A stretch of 64,000 bases of DNA. It comes from Stappia stellulata. GTDB taxonomy: Bacteria > Pseudomonadota > Alphaproteobacteria > Rhizobiales > Stappiaceae. How positions within the stretch are numbered: the first letter of the stretch is position 1; each line of letters opens with the position of its first letter. The notes below the pieces were generated by a model. The model saw only the letters and a list, made by a program, of their open reading frames with translations, made no database searches and was not told where the DNA came from. Positions 8,295 to 16,470 of the stretch are shown here, one piece after another. The position numbers and the translations under genes are program-made. The DNA is taken from NCBI RefSeq assembly GCF_020176715.1, contig NZ_JAIVMF010000016.1, positions 1 through 64,000 of the forward strand. Reading direction: 5' to 3'.

Positions 8295-9356
8295 ATGCCT
8301 GTGCGCGCATTTTCTCTTGCCGCGGTTGCTGCAACGGTTGCCTTCGCTCCGCTTCCGGCCGCGGCCGTCCAGCCGGTCGACAGGTTGTCCGCCCATCTTC
8401 AAAGCGCCGCAGTCCCGGTGACCGTCAACAATTACGTGTTGGCGGAAACCGCCGGGCAGTTCGACCGCATCCTCAAGATGACCGGCGGAATCAACAAGCT
8501 GCAAAGCTTCCGGCAGCCGACGCCGCTGGACAAGCAGTCGGTCATCCGCATGAACCGGGATACGCTCTACAGCTTCGCGATCGTCGATATCAGCAAGGGC
8601 GCTAAGCTGACGATGCCGGACAATGACGGTCGCTACAATTCCGCGATGATCGTCAACGAGCAGGAATACATCAACACGGTGTTCTACGAGCCGGGCGAAT
8701 ACGACCTGACCAAGGACGAATTCGATACCGACTATGTGCTGGTCGCCTTCCGGACCCTGGTCGATTCCAGCGATCCGGCCGACATCGAGAAAGCGAACGC
8801 CCTGCAGGACCGCTTCCGCATCGAGGCGGCATCGGCGATCCCCTACACCCATCCCGACTACGACGAAAAATCCTACAACGAGCTGCGCGACCTGCTGCTG
8901 GGGGTGGCGAAGTTTCTGCCCGATTCGACCGGAGCTTTCGGCAGCAAGGAAACCACGCAACAGGTTCCCCACCTGCTGGGCGCGGCCTTCGGCTGGGGCG
9001 GGTTGCCCTCCGAGGATGCGTTCTACATGAACGTGAACCCCGACCTGCCGGTGGGCCGCTATCAGATCGACGTGCCCAGGGACGTCCCGGTCAAGGCGTT
9101 CTGGTCGGTCAGCGTCTACAACAAGGACGGGTTTTTCCAGAAGAACGACAAGGGCGTCTATAATATCAACAGCCAGGCCGGAACGGCCAATCCCGATGGC
9201 TCGATGACGGTCAATCTCGGCGGATGCGAGGATGCGACCCGCGTGAATTGCGTGCCGCTGACGGAAGGGTGGAACTATGTCGTGCGGCTGTATCGGCCGG
9301 ACGCCTCCGTTGTCGACGGCAGCTGGAGCTTTCCGGCAGTGACGGCGTCGAAATAG
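8295..9356 (+). CDS. Secreted DUF1254/DUF1214 family protein
   Basis: 353 residues from ATG 8295. The longer in-frame start at 8223 would put a non-signal stretch ahead of a good Sec signal peptide (MPVRAFSLAAVAATVAFAPL, Ala-rich cleavage region around residue 25). The DUF1254 part contains NRDTLYSFAIVDIS, and the DUF1214 part contains FWSVSVYNKDGFF and ends with VRLYRP. Such proteins are periplasmic or secreted and have no settled enzymatic role. They occur widely in marine and soil proteobacteria. It is followed by an outer-membrane protein gene on the same strand. Confidence 0.88.
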   Translation: MPVRAFSLAAVAATVAFAPLPAAAVQPVDRLSAHLQSAAVPVTVNNYVLAETAGQFDRILKMTGGINKLQSFRQPTPLDKQSVIRMNRDTLYSFAIVDISKGAKLTMPDNDGRYNSAMIVNEQEYINTVFYEPGEYDLTKDEFDTDYVLVAFRTLVDSSDPADIEKANALQDRFRIEAASAIPYTHPDYDEKSYNELRDLLLGVAKFLPDSTGAFGSKETTQQVPHLLGAAFGWGGLPSEDAFYMNVNPDLPVGRYQIDVPRDVPVKAFWSVSVYNKDGFFQKNDKGVYNINSQAGTANPDGSMTVNLGGCEDATRVNCVPLTEGWNYVVRLYRPDASVVDGSWSFPAVTASK

Positions 9357-9493
9357 GGGTATAAGCGGCAGCGGCCGCAGCGTCATGGTCGCGGTGGCGT
9401 GTTCAAAGGCCCTGGCGCCCCCATGAGGGCAGATGTTTACGGTCGCGTGATGCCCGGTTTCGGCCGCATCGGGCTCGCAGTTGGAGACAGGAC

Positions 9494-10309
9494 ATGGCGC
9501 GCACTGGACTGAAGCTGATTTTGGCGGCCGTGCTGCTGACCCTGGCGGCAGCACCGGCCAGCGCCGAGGACGGGCGGGAAGGCGACGCCTCTGGCGCGGG
9601 GCAGGGCATCGGTGCGTCCGGGTGGGAGTTCCAGGCAACGCTCTATCTCTGGGCCACGGCCTTGAACGGCTCCGTCGGCATTCGAAACCTGCCGACCACC
9701 AAGGTCGATGCGAGCTTTGCCGATATTCTTGAGGATCTGAACGGGGCCGCCATGGCGGCGATCCTGGCCAGGAACGGCGACTGGATGATCCTCGCGGATC
9801 TGGTCTATGCGGACCTCTCGGACAGCGCGACCTTGTCCGTTGCGAACTCGCCCCGTTTGAAGTTCGAACAGTCCCTTTTGATCGCATCCGCCGTCGCCGG
9901 GTATCGTCTGCCGATCAACAATCCGGATCTGAACCTGAGCGTAACGGCCGGTCTGAGGTATCAGCGGCTCGAGGCCACAACCTCGCTGACCTCCGGTGCC
10001 TTTCCGGTTAGCGTACAGTCCCACACGACAAAGCAATGGCTCGACCCGATTTTCGGGTTGGCTTTGCAGTATGACATCAACGACCGGTGGTTCCTCAACG
10101 GCCTTGCCGACATCGGCGGCTTCGGGGTCGGGTCCCAGCTTACCGCCCAGGGTTTCCTTGCCGCCGGCTACAGATGGAACGACAGGGTATCGACTGCGGT
10201 CGGGTATCGGGCGCTTTATACAGACTACCAATCCGGGAGCGGTGCGAGCCGTTTCGACTACGAGGCCACCATGCATGGGCCATTCATGAGCCTCGGTGTT
10301 CGCTTCTGA
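9494..10309 (+). CDS. Outer-membrane beta-barrel protein, function unknown
   Basis: 271 residues. A clear signal peptide (LILAAVLLTLAAAPASAED, cleavage after about residue 24) is followed by alternating hydrophobic/polar strands such as WEFQATLYLWATAL and MILADLVYADLSD. The protein ends in LGVRF, with the terminal Phe typical of BAM-assembled barrels. The length fits an 8-10-strand barrel. I do not recognise a named family with confidence. Related proteins are annotated as conserved hypothetical outer-membrane proteins. It precedes the DUF3604 block on the same strand. Confidence 0.75.
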   Translation: MARTGLKLILAAVLLTLAAAPASAEDGREGDASGAGQGIGASGWEFQATLYLWATALNGSVGIRNLPTTKVDASFADILEDLNGAAMAAILARNGDWMILADLVYADLSDSATLSVANSPRLKFEQSLLIASAVAGYRLPINNPDLNLSVTAGLRYQRLEATTSLTSGAFPVSVQSHTTKQWLDPIFGLALQYDINDRWFLNGLADIGGFGVGSQLTAQGFLAAGYRWNDRVSTAVGYRALYTDYQSGSGASRFDYEATMHGPFMSLGVRF

Positions 10310-10639
10310 CCCTTCGGGTCGTCTGTGTCCGACCGCAGGGTTCGAATGCCCGGGGGGCGAAAAGGCGGATTTCGTCTTGCTTTTCTCAAAACGGAAACGC
10401 CTCATTTCGATGTTGATTTCAGATTATTGTGATTTCTGACATGGGGTATTGCCTGTTTTACTGGGAGAGGGGCGTCCGTATAACTACAAATTTTTTTGTA
10501 TTATTTTTGGATAGATTTGATAGCTGCGCATATCGGATTTGTTTGCTTGCTCCTGTCTGCCATCTGCGGTTCCGGTTGCTTTGCCGGCTGGCGGGGGTCT
10601 TGATTGTCATTCAGTTCTTGTGATCCTGGAGGTGGTCTC
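10310..10639. other. AT-rich leader before the DUF3604 gene
   Basis: 330 bases without a gene. The segment 10420-10540 is markedly AT-rich compared with its surroundings and includes a perfect palindrome (separate entry). This looks like a horizontally acquired or strongly regulated promoter region. Confidence 0.55.
10495..10510. promoter_or_regulatory. AT-rich palindrome, possible operator or UP element
   Basis: TACAAA (10495-10500), four T, then TTTGTA (10505-10510): a perfect 6-4-6 inverted repeat about 130 bases before the DUF3604 start. No regulator can be assigned. Confidence 0.4.
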
Positions 10640-12610
10640 ATGGCTGCAACGTTTGCGAGCGTCCTCACCGCGACGAGTATTGTCGTGTCCGTTGTTGCTG
10701 TTGCGTCTGCGGCACTCGCTCAGGATGGCAGGACCAGCGAGAGCGTGGGCATTTCCAACACGCTGGATCCCGGCAAGGCCGAGCGGGGATTCCGGCAAAC
10801 GTCGGGGTACTTGCCCTATGCCGGGCGGAGTTTCCCCACGCGCCCCTTCTTCGGCGACACACACCTTCACACCTCCTACTCGATGGATGCGGGCGCATTT
10901 GGGGCGCGCCTCGATCCTCGTGCCGCCTACCGCTTTGCCCGGGGGGAGGAGGTGACGTCCTCAAGCGGTCAGCCTGTAAAGCTCTCGCGTCCGCTCGATT
11001 TTCTGGTCGTTGCCGATCACTCGGACAACATGGGTTTCTTCCCCGATCTCTTCGCCGGCAAGCCCAACATCTTGGCAGATCCGACGGGCAAGAAATGGTA
11101 TGAGATGATCAAGAATGGGAAGGGCAATGAAGCGGCGATGGAAATAATTGTCGCTTTCTCCCATAATACGTTTCCCAAGGATATCTTTTACGGTTCGGAT
11201 GCTCGCCCCTATAAAAATGCATGGCATGAAACAATAGCGGCGGCGGAGGAATAGAATAACCCGGGCGTATTCACGGCCTTCATCGGTTACGAATGGACGT
11301 CGAATACCAACGGCAACAACCTTCATCGGAACGTGATATTCCGGGACGATGCTGACAAGGCAAGCCTCGTCGTTCCCTTCACGGTCTATCCGCCGGGAAG
11401 CGACAATCCGGTCCTTCTTTGGGAATGGATGGAGGCATACGAGCAGAAAACCGGCGGCAGCGTGCTGGCGATCCCCCACAACGGCAACCTCAGCAACGGC
11501 ATCATGTTTCCGGTGGAAGAGGCGTTTGGGAAGAAAATCGACCAAGCCTATCTGCAGACGCGTGCCAAATGGGAGCGTCTCTATGAAACCACCCAAACCA
11601 AGGGGACGGGTGAGGCTCATCCGTTCTTGTCGCCGAATGACGAATTCGCCGCCTACGAGATTTGGGACAAGGGCAACCTCGACGGGTCGGTGGCGAAGAC
11701 CAACGACATGCTTGAATACGAGTATACGCGCTCGGCTCTCAAGAACGGCCTGAAGCTCGGCAAGGAAATGGGCGTGAATCCTTATAAATTCGGGCTTGTG
11801 GGAAGCAGTGACTCGCACACCGGTCTGGTTGCCATGGAGGAAGACAATTTCTTTGGCAAGACCGTGCCGCAGGAACCCAGTGCAGAGCGGATGAAAGCGA
11901 CCTTCGTCTCCAATCCCGAGACCGGGGTCACGATCATGGATTGGGAAGTGGGGGCCTCCGGATATGCGGCCGTATGGGCTGAGGAAAACACGCGCGCATC
12001 GATCTGGGATGCCATGCAGCGTCGGGAAACCTATGCCACGACCGGTCCGCGCATGCTGGTTCGGTTTTTCGGTGCCTTCGAGTTCGAAGCCGAGGATGCG
12101 GTAAATCGCCTTCCGGCGGCGGTCGGATATGCCAAGGGTGTGCCAATGGGCGGCGATTTGGGCCCTGCGCCCGAGGGGAAGGCCCCGACCTTCCTTGTCG
12201 CGGCTTTGAAGGACCCGATCGGGGCGAACCTCGATCGCTATCAGATCGTCAAGGGCTGGTTGGATGCCGACGGCAATCTTCAGGAAAAGGTCTATGACGT
12301 GGCCTGGTCCGGAGACCGGCAGCCGGGTCCGGACGGGACGTTGCCCTCCGTTGGCGACACCGTCGACGTCGCAAACGCGACCTGGACCAACTCGATCGGA
12401 TCGTCGGAATTGATTGAAGTCTGGGAGGATCCCGATTTCGATCCCGCCGAACCCGCCTTCTACTACGGCAGGGTCATCGAAATTCCGACGCCTCGCTGGA
12501 CCGCATATGACGCCAAATACTACGGGACGCAGCCTTTGGACGGCACGCGGATGAAGCTGCAGGAGCGCGCCTATACCTCGCCGATCTGGTACAACCCGCC
12601 GCAGCAGTAG
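10640..12610 (+). pseudogene. DUF3604 family secreted protein interrupted by one in-frame TAG
   Basis: GGAGG at 10628-10632 lies 7 nt before the ATG at 10640. The protein opens with a signal peptide ending near LAQDG (residues 27-30). The reading frame is continuous to 12610 (656 codons, a normal DUF3604 length) except for a single TAG at 11252-11254 (codon 205). Family sequence resumes immediately after it (NNPGVFTAFIGYEWTSNTNG) in the same frame. Motifs FGDTHLHTS (H75, H77), VADHSDN (D126, H127), AIPHNGN (H280) and GSSDSHTG (D391, H393) resemble the ligands of PHP-type metallohydrolases. They fall on both sides of the stop, so neither half could form the full site. It is a nonsense mutation, a sequencing error or readthrough. 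I list it as a pseudogene. Confidence 0.85.
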
Positions 12611-12653
12611 ATGCAGTCGGGAGGGTCATTTGGGAAATCTCCGGAGGAAGAAA

Positions 12654-12965
12654 ATGGCCAGGTCAAATCGGCTCGTGATCTACAGCCTTTCGATACTGAT
12701 CCTCGGCATTGCCGGCAACCTGGGCGTGGAGCCGCGCAAGGGGGAGGGCGCGGCCGGCCTTGAGCTCACGCTCGGGCCTTCGGCCGCGCATGCCGCACCT
12801 CGCAACGTCGCGCGACGGACGGCGCGTCGAACCACCCGCCGTGTCGTGCGGCGAACCTCTGTCGCCGGATGCTCGCTTTATCGCGCCTATTACAATTGCG
12901 GTGGGGTTTACTATGCCCCCGTCGTTGAAGGCGGTGTCACCGTCTATGTGGTCGTCAATCCGTGA
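12654..12965 (+). CDS. Small secreted Arg-rich protein of unknown function
   Basis: 103 residues. The ATG at 12654 follows GGAGGAAG at 12643-12650. A hydrophobic N-terminus (residues 6-22) and an AHAAP site near residue 48 suggest export. A stretch of Arg and Thr (RRTARRTTRRVVRRT) is followed by a conserved-looking end, CSLYRAYYNCGGVYYAP, and then VTVYVVV. The two Cys could form a disulfide after export. It lies 44 nt after the DUF3604 gene and only 20 nt before the next start, so it belongs to that transcript. I do not recognise the family. Confidence 0.7.
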   Translation: MARSNRLVIYSLSILILGIAGNLGVEPRKGEGAAGLELTLGPSAAHAAPRNVARRTARRTTRRVVRRTSVAGCSLYRAYYNCGGVYYAPVVEGGVTVYVVVNP

Positions 12966-12985
12966 TCCTATCGGGGAGCGCCGAG

Positions 12986-13408
12986 ATGCTTGCTTGTCTG
13001 ACGGGTCTGTTCCGGTTCGTTGCCTTGGGCGGAACACTCTTGATCGGGGCCTCCGCGGGGGCCGCTGCCCAAGGTATTCTGGAAGATTGCGCGACGGATA
13101 TTGCAGCCTTTTGTGCGGAGGTCGAGCCCGGTCATGGCCGTGTGATTTCTTGTCTCTATGCGAATGAGGACAAGCTTTCCGAGGCATGTTACGCGGCGAA
13201 CAGCGATGTTCACGATGCGATGGACTTTATGTTCGCAACGGTTCGCACTGCGCTCGCGACCTGCGCCGCAGACATTGAAAACACCTGTGCCGGAACCGAG
13301 TTCGGTCACGGGCGTATTCTCACCTGCCTCAAGGAAAACCGGAGCGAAATATCGCCGCAGTGTGAGCAGGTGGTGAACGGCTTTTCCTTCGGGCTGGAGC
13401 CGAATTAG
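12986..13408 (+). CDS. Secreted protein with two Cys-rich GLG1-like repeats
   Basis: 140 residues from ATG 12986 (GGGGAG upstream). A GTG at 12962 overlapping the previous stop codon is the alternative start. A signal peptide runs to about residue 28. Two similar units follow: one with DCATDIAAFCAEVEPGHGR and CL...C, the other with TCAADIENTC...FGHGRILTCL and C. The spacing C-x3-DI-x2-[FT]C...GxGR-x2-[ST]CL matches the cysteine-rich GLG1 repeat, known from Golgi apparatus protein 1 and scattered bacterial proteins. Each unit would form two disulfides in the periplasm. The role is unknown. It is co-directional with the DUF3604 block. Confidence 0.75.
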   Translation: MLACLTGLFRFVALGGTLLIGASAGAAAQGILEDCATDIAAFCAEVEPGHGRVISCLYANEDKLSEACYAANSDVHDAMDFMFATVRTALATCAADIENTCAGTEFGHGRILTCLKENRSEISPQCEQVVNGFSFGLEPN

Positions 13409-13478
13409 GGGTTTTGCGTCTTTGCGCCTTTCGCGCTGGCCTGCACCGGCGCGCCCAGAAGGCGCTTTCGATTGAGTG

Positions 13479-14330
13479 ATGCCTGCGATGGATTTTTTTC
13501 GCCGTGTTTTCAAGGAACCGGTTGTCCAGTTCTTGTGCGTCGGCGGGGTGTTGTTCGGCGCCTATGTTTTCTTCGCCGAGCCGGAAGAGACACCCCGGGA
13601 GACAATCCTCATCTCCCAGGCTCGGGTTCAGAGCCTGGCGGACTTTTTCCAAACGCTTCGCAATCGTGCGCCGACCGCCGAAGAGATGGACGGGTTGATC
13701 GACGATTATGTCGCCGAGGAGGTCCTTTACCGCGAGGCCATCAAGCTGGGGCTGGACAAGGACGACCTCGTCGTGCGCCGGCGCATGAGGCAAAAACTCG
13801 AGCTCATGCTGGTCGACATGACACGTGGTGTTCAGTCCGACGAAGAGAGGCTGAAAGACTTTTTCGACGCCAATCGAGACAACTATGTATCTCCCGAGCG
13901 GATGTCGTTCAGACATGTCTATCTGGGGCAAAAACCCGAAGCCTCGGACGCGCAGGATTGGGGGGATCTTCTCCGCCGCCTGAATGAGGATCGCGGTGCC
14001 GACTGGACAACTCTGGGAGCGTCAAGCTTGCTTCCGGCGCAGATCGAGCGTGAGACGGCAGCGCGAATAAATGGAACCTTCGGGGAGGGATTTGCCTCTC
14101 AGCTTTTGGAGAGCCGTCCGGGCGAATGGGTCGGACCGGTCATGTCCTCCTTCGGTGCGCATGCGGTTGTCGTAGATGCGCGTCAGTCGGGCCAGGTCCC
14201 AAGGTTCGACGATGTCCGGGATCAAGTCTTGCGCGATTTCAAGGCCGCAGAGCTTGAAACCATTCAAAACGAAGTCGTCGAGCGCCTGAAGAAAGACTAC
14301 ACGATTTCAATTGAACGGCCATCAAGATGA
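13479..14330 (+). CDS. PpiC/SurA-like periplasmic peptidyl-prolyl isomerase
   Basis: 283 residues from ATG 13479 (GTG 13476 and ATG 13488 are alternatives). One N-terminal TM anchor (VVQFLCVGGVLFGAYVFF) is followed by a SurA-N-like helical region with LIDDYVAEEVLYREAIKLGLD. The parvulin-type domain is degenerate (MSFRHVYLG to GEWVGPVMSSFGAHAVVV). The stop codon overlaps the next start as ATGA, so translation is coupled to the HupE-like gene. Isomerases of this type commonly sit next to DUF3604 and HupE genes in marine proteobacteria, as far as I recall. That suggests a chaperone dedicated to secreted partners. Activity is unproven. Confidence 0.82.
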   Translation: MPAMDFFRRVFKEPVVQFLCVGGVLFGAYVFFAEPEETPRETILISQARVQSLADFFQTLRNRAPTAEEMDGLIDDYVAEEVLYREAIKLGLDKDDLVVRRRMRQKLELMLVDMTRGVQSDEERLKDFFDANRDNYVSPERMSFRHVYLGQKPEASDAQDWGDLLRRLNEDRGADWTTLGASSLLPAQIERETAARINGTFGEGFASQLLESRPGEWVGPVMSSFGAHAVVVDARQSGQVPRFDDVRDQVLRDFKAAELETIQNEVVERLKKDYTISIERPSR

Positions 14331-15337
14331 CTTTTAGGATCATTTCGATGGCGGCGCTATTTTTATCGCTGTTTTTTGTGCGCCCCTTGGACGCTCATGA
14401 AATTCGTCCAGGTCTTTTGACGTTGGCGGAACGCTCTGACGGGTATTTTGAGTATCTTTGGCGTGTTCCGGTGCGATCCGGGGCGCCTCTTGCCATCGAG
14501 CCGGTCTTCCCCAGCAGGTGTACCGTTTCGCATTTGATGCCGCTCTCCGTGTCCGGGCTCTATGCGGAGCAAAGCGGTCGTCTGAGATGTTCAGATGGAC
14601 TCAAGAATGCACCTATTCGCATCATTGGGCTCGAGACCCTCAGGACGGACGTCCTCCTGAGGGTGGATTATCGAGATGCCGGGAGCGAAACGGCGCGGGC
14701 CACGCCTGACAATCCGGAGGTTGCATTGCGTGGGCCTCAGGGATTTCTTGACGTTGCCGGCACATATCTGGTGCTCGGCGTCGAGCATATTCTTCTGGGG
14801 ATAGATCATCTGCTGTTCGTCCTGGCGCTTCTGCTGCTGGTTGACGGCCGGCGACGGCTTGTCGAGACCGTAACGGCCTTCACTCTTGCTCATTCGATCA
14901 CGTTGACGGGGGCAACTCTCGGGCTCATTTCGGCGCCGCCGCGCCTGGTCGAGGTGTTGATTGCGCTGTCGATCGTGTTTGTCGCGGGCGAGGTCATACA
15001 TCGCCTGCGTGGCCAGAACACATTGACGGTCCGAAAACCCTGGCTGATCGCCTTTCTGTTCGGCCTTCTTCACGGGTTCGGTTTCGCCGGGGCGTTGCGC
15101 GAGATCGGGATCCCTGAAAATGCCGTTCCGTCCGCGCTCCTGTTTTTCAACATCGGCGTCGAGTTGGGACAGTTGCTCTTCATCGGCTTCATCATCATTG
15201 CGATAAACGCCATTTCGCGCATCTATCGGCCGCAGACCTCTCATGCGCGCTTCGTCACAGCCTGGAGCATTGGCATTGTGGCGGCGTTCTGGGCGCTTGA
15301 GCGGATGGTCGCGATCTGGCCGCTGCCGTTCGTTTAG
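14327..15337 (+). CDS. HupE/UreJ-family membrane protein
   Basis: 336 residues. The start overlaps the preceding stop (ATGA). A signal peptide ending at DAHEIRPG is followed by a roughly 110-residue periplasmic part and then six or so TM helices with the HupE/UreJ_2 pattern. These carry histidines in GVEHILLGIDHLLFVL, TLAHSITL, GEVIHRL and FGLLHGFGFAGAL. Characterised HupE/UreJ relatives move nickel. The histidines suggest divalent metal transport here, but the substrate is not shown. It may load or supply metal for the DUF3604 protein encoded upstream. The stop codon is immediately followed by an insertion-sequence end. Confidence 0.85.
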   Translation: MTFRIISMAALFLSLFFVRPLDAHEIRPGLLTLAERSDGYFEYLWRVPVRSGAPLAIEPVFPSRCTVSHLMPLSVSGLYAEQSGRLRCSDGLKNAPIRIIGLETLRTDVLLRVDYRDAGSETARATPDNPEVALRGPQGFLDVAGTYLVLGVEHILLGIDHLLFVLALLLLVDGRRRLVETVTAFTLAHSITLTGATLGLISAPPRLVEVLIALSIVFVAGEVIHRLRGQNTLTVRKPWLIAFLFGLLHGFGFAGALREIGIPENAVPSALLFFNIGVELGQLLFIGFIIIAINAISRIYRPQTSHARFVTAWSIGIVAAFWALERMVAIWPLPFV

Positions 15338-15338
15338 G

Positions 15339-15783
15339 TGTTTGATCCCAGGGTTTGATGGTGCGACCCGTTCTATGGAATGGAAGGAAGCACTATGGGC
15401 CAGGTCCGTCACGGAAGCGCCACGACCACCCACGCTGTCAGAGCAGCACTACAGCGATTGCAAGCTTCGATCGCGGAGTTGAGCCGAGAACTGGGGATCA
15501 ATCCCAAGACCGTTGCAAAGTGGCGGAACCGGGAAACGGTCGAGGATAGGAATGCGGGACCGAAGGAGCCTCGCTCAACTGTTCTCAGCGAGGTGAAGGA
15601 AGCCCGATCCCAAATCACAGCATGGAAGGACGACTACAACCGAAACAGACCTCATTCATCCTTGGGCAATCTCACGCCCTACGAATTCGCATTGAAAATG
15701 ACATTGCAAACACAGGCCGCATGAGGCCAAAAATCAACCAGCAGACTCCGCGCTAAGCCGGAAGAGGATCGGGTCTCAGGTCA
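15339..15783 (+). mobile_element. Chimeric IS remnant (IS481-type left end, IS3-type right end)
   Basis: The left edge TGTTTGATCCCAGGGTTTGA begins one base after the stop of the HupE gene and matches the terminal pattern of IS481-type elements. The region contains a fused transposase frame (separate entry), and the right-hand part after 15724 looks like an IS3-family end, finishing near GGGTCTCAGGTCA at about 15783. The exact right boundary is uncertain. Confidence 0.7.
15395..15724 (+). pseudogene. Fused transposase fragment: IS481 N-terminus joined to IS3 OrfB C-terminus
   Basis: 109 residues. Residues 1-66 (starting MGQVRHGSATTTHAVRAALQ, with the helix-turn-helix LSRELGINPKTVAKWRNR) are the start of an IS481-family transposase. 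From about residue 67 the sequence switches to the C-terminal tail of an IS3-family OrfB, with AWKDDYNRNRPHSSLGNLTP. The join is near base 15593 and is in frame. The catalytic DDE core is absent from both parents, so it cannot transpose. The likely origin is a deletion between two neighbouring elements. Confidence 0.8.
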
Positions 15784-15972
15784 GCATCAAGAAATGGCTT
15801 AAGACTAGAATCGGTTCGAGCGCTCAGCATTCTCTACGGAGATACCGTCGTACAATACTGTGTAAAATAGGGTGTATGGGTACGCAAGCTGGGTACTGTC
15901 GTGGGTACGCAGTAGATCTGTTAATCTCATTAAGACTTTGAAATTTATAATCTTTTTTATCTATGAAAAATT
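15784..15972. other. AT-rich patch abutting tRNA-Ala 3' end, possible attachment-site scar
   Basis: 189 bases of clearly lower GC directly at the 3' end of tRNA-Ala. It contains a 9-bp direct repeat GGGTACGCA at 15878-15886 and 15903-15911. No integrase gene remains. A position directly at a tRNA 3' end and beside IS debris is typical of integrative-element insertion points. Confidence 0.5.
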
Positions 15973-16048
15973 TGGTGGAGCCGAGGGGAATCGAACCCCT
16001 GACCTCTGCAGTGCGATTGCAGCGCTCTCCCATCTGAGCTACGGCCCC
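15973..16048 (-). tRNA. tRNA-Ala (anticodon CGC)
   Basis: 76 nt on the minus strand. Acceptor GGGGCCG pairs with CGGCTCC, leaving A as discriminator, and an encoded CCA at 15973-15975. The G3-U70 pair, the alanine identity element, is present. The anticodon stem CTGCA/TGCAG holds the loop ATCGCAC, giving anticodon CGC (codon GCG). The T-arm GTTCGAATCCCC is standard. Confidence 0.97.
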
Positions 16049-16470
16049 GTCGCGCGCTTGGCGCGTGAGCGGCATTTAGGGGAGGGGCGGGTGTCCTGTC
16101 AAGGGCCTGCCCGGCGGGGCGCGTTTGCCGCGCGCGTCGGCCCGGGAACGGCGATTTGTCTCTCGGCGCAAGGCCGCGATTCGCCTTGCGCCAGGCGGGA
16201 GGGTGATGAAGTGCAAGGGCGCGGGGCTGCGCTCGCCGGGGCGGGGACCGGAGGGGGAGGAAGGCCGTGTCGGACCCGGCTGGCGGCGCGCAGGAGATGC
16301 GGCAGCCGGGGGAGCGGGGCCCCTGTCGCCGGTCTGCGGCAGGCGATCCCCGGGGGGCGGCGTAACCATGCGTGTCTGCGGGGCTGTTCCCGACCTTGCG
16401 GCGGAGCGGCGCGCCGGCTACATCATGATCAGTCAAACGATCCTTGGACCGAGCCGGAGCCTCCCCGCCC
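16049..16470. other. GC-rich intergenic region upstream of tRNA-Ala and yggT
   Basis: 422 bases without a convincing gene. The tRNA promoter occupies 16074-16102. The rest is GC-rich with open frames lacking family features. Confidence 0.5.
16074..16102 (-). promoter_or_regulatory. Sigma-70 promoter of tRNA-Ala
   Basis: On the minus strand, TTGACA (complement of 16097-16102), a 17-nt spacer, then CTAAAT (complement of 16074-16079), about 26 nt before the tRNA 5' end. The -35 is perfect. Confidence 0.8.

Noticed and set aside
11252-11254. TAG as pyrrolysine or programmed readthrough in DUF3604
   Set aside because: No pyl genes are seen and DUF3604 is not known to contain pyrrolysine. The MttB homologue here also lacks TAG. 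A nonsense mutation or read error is simpler.
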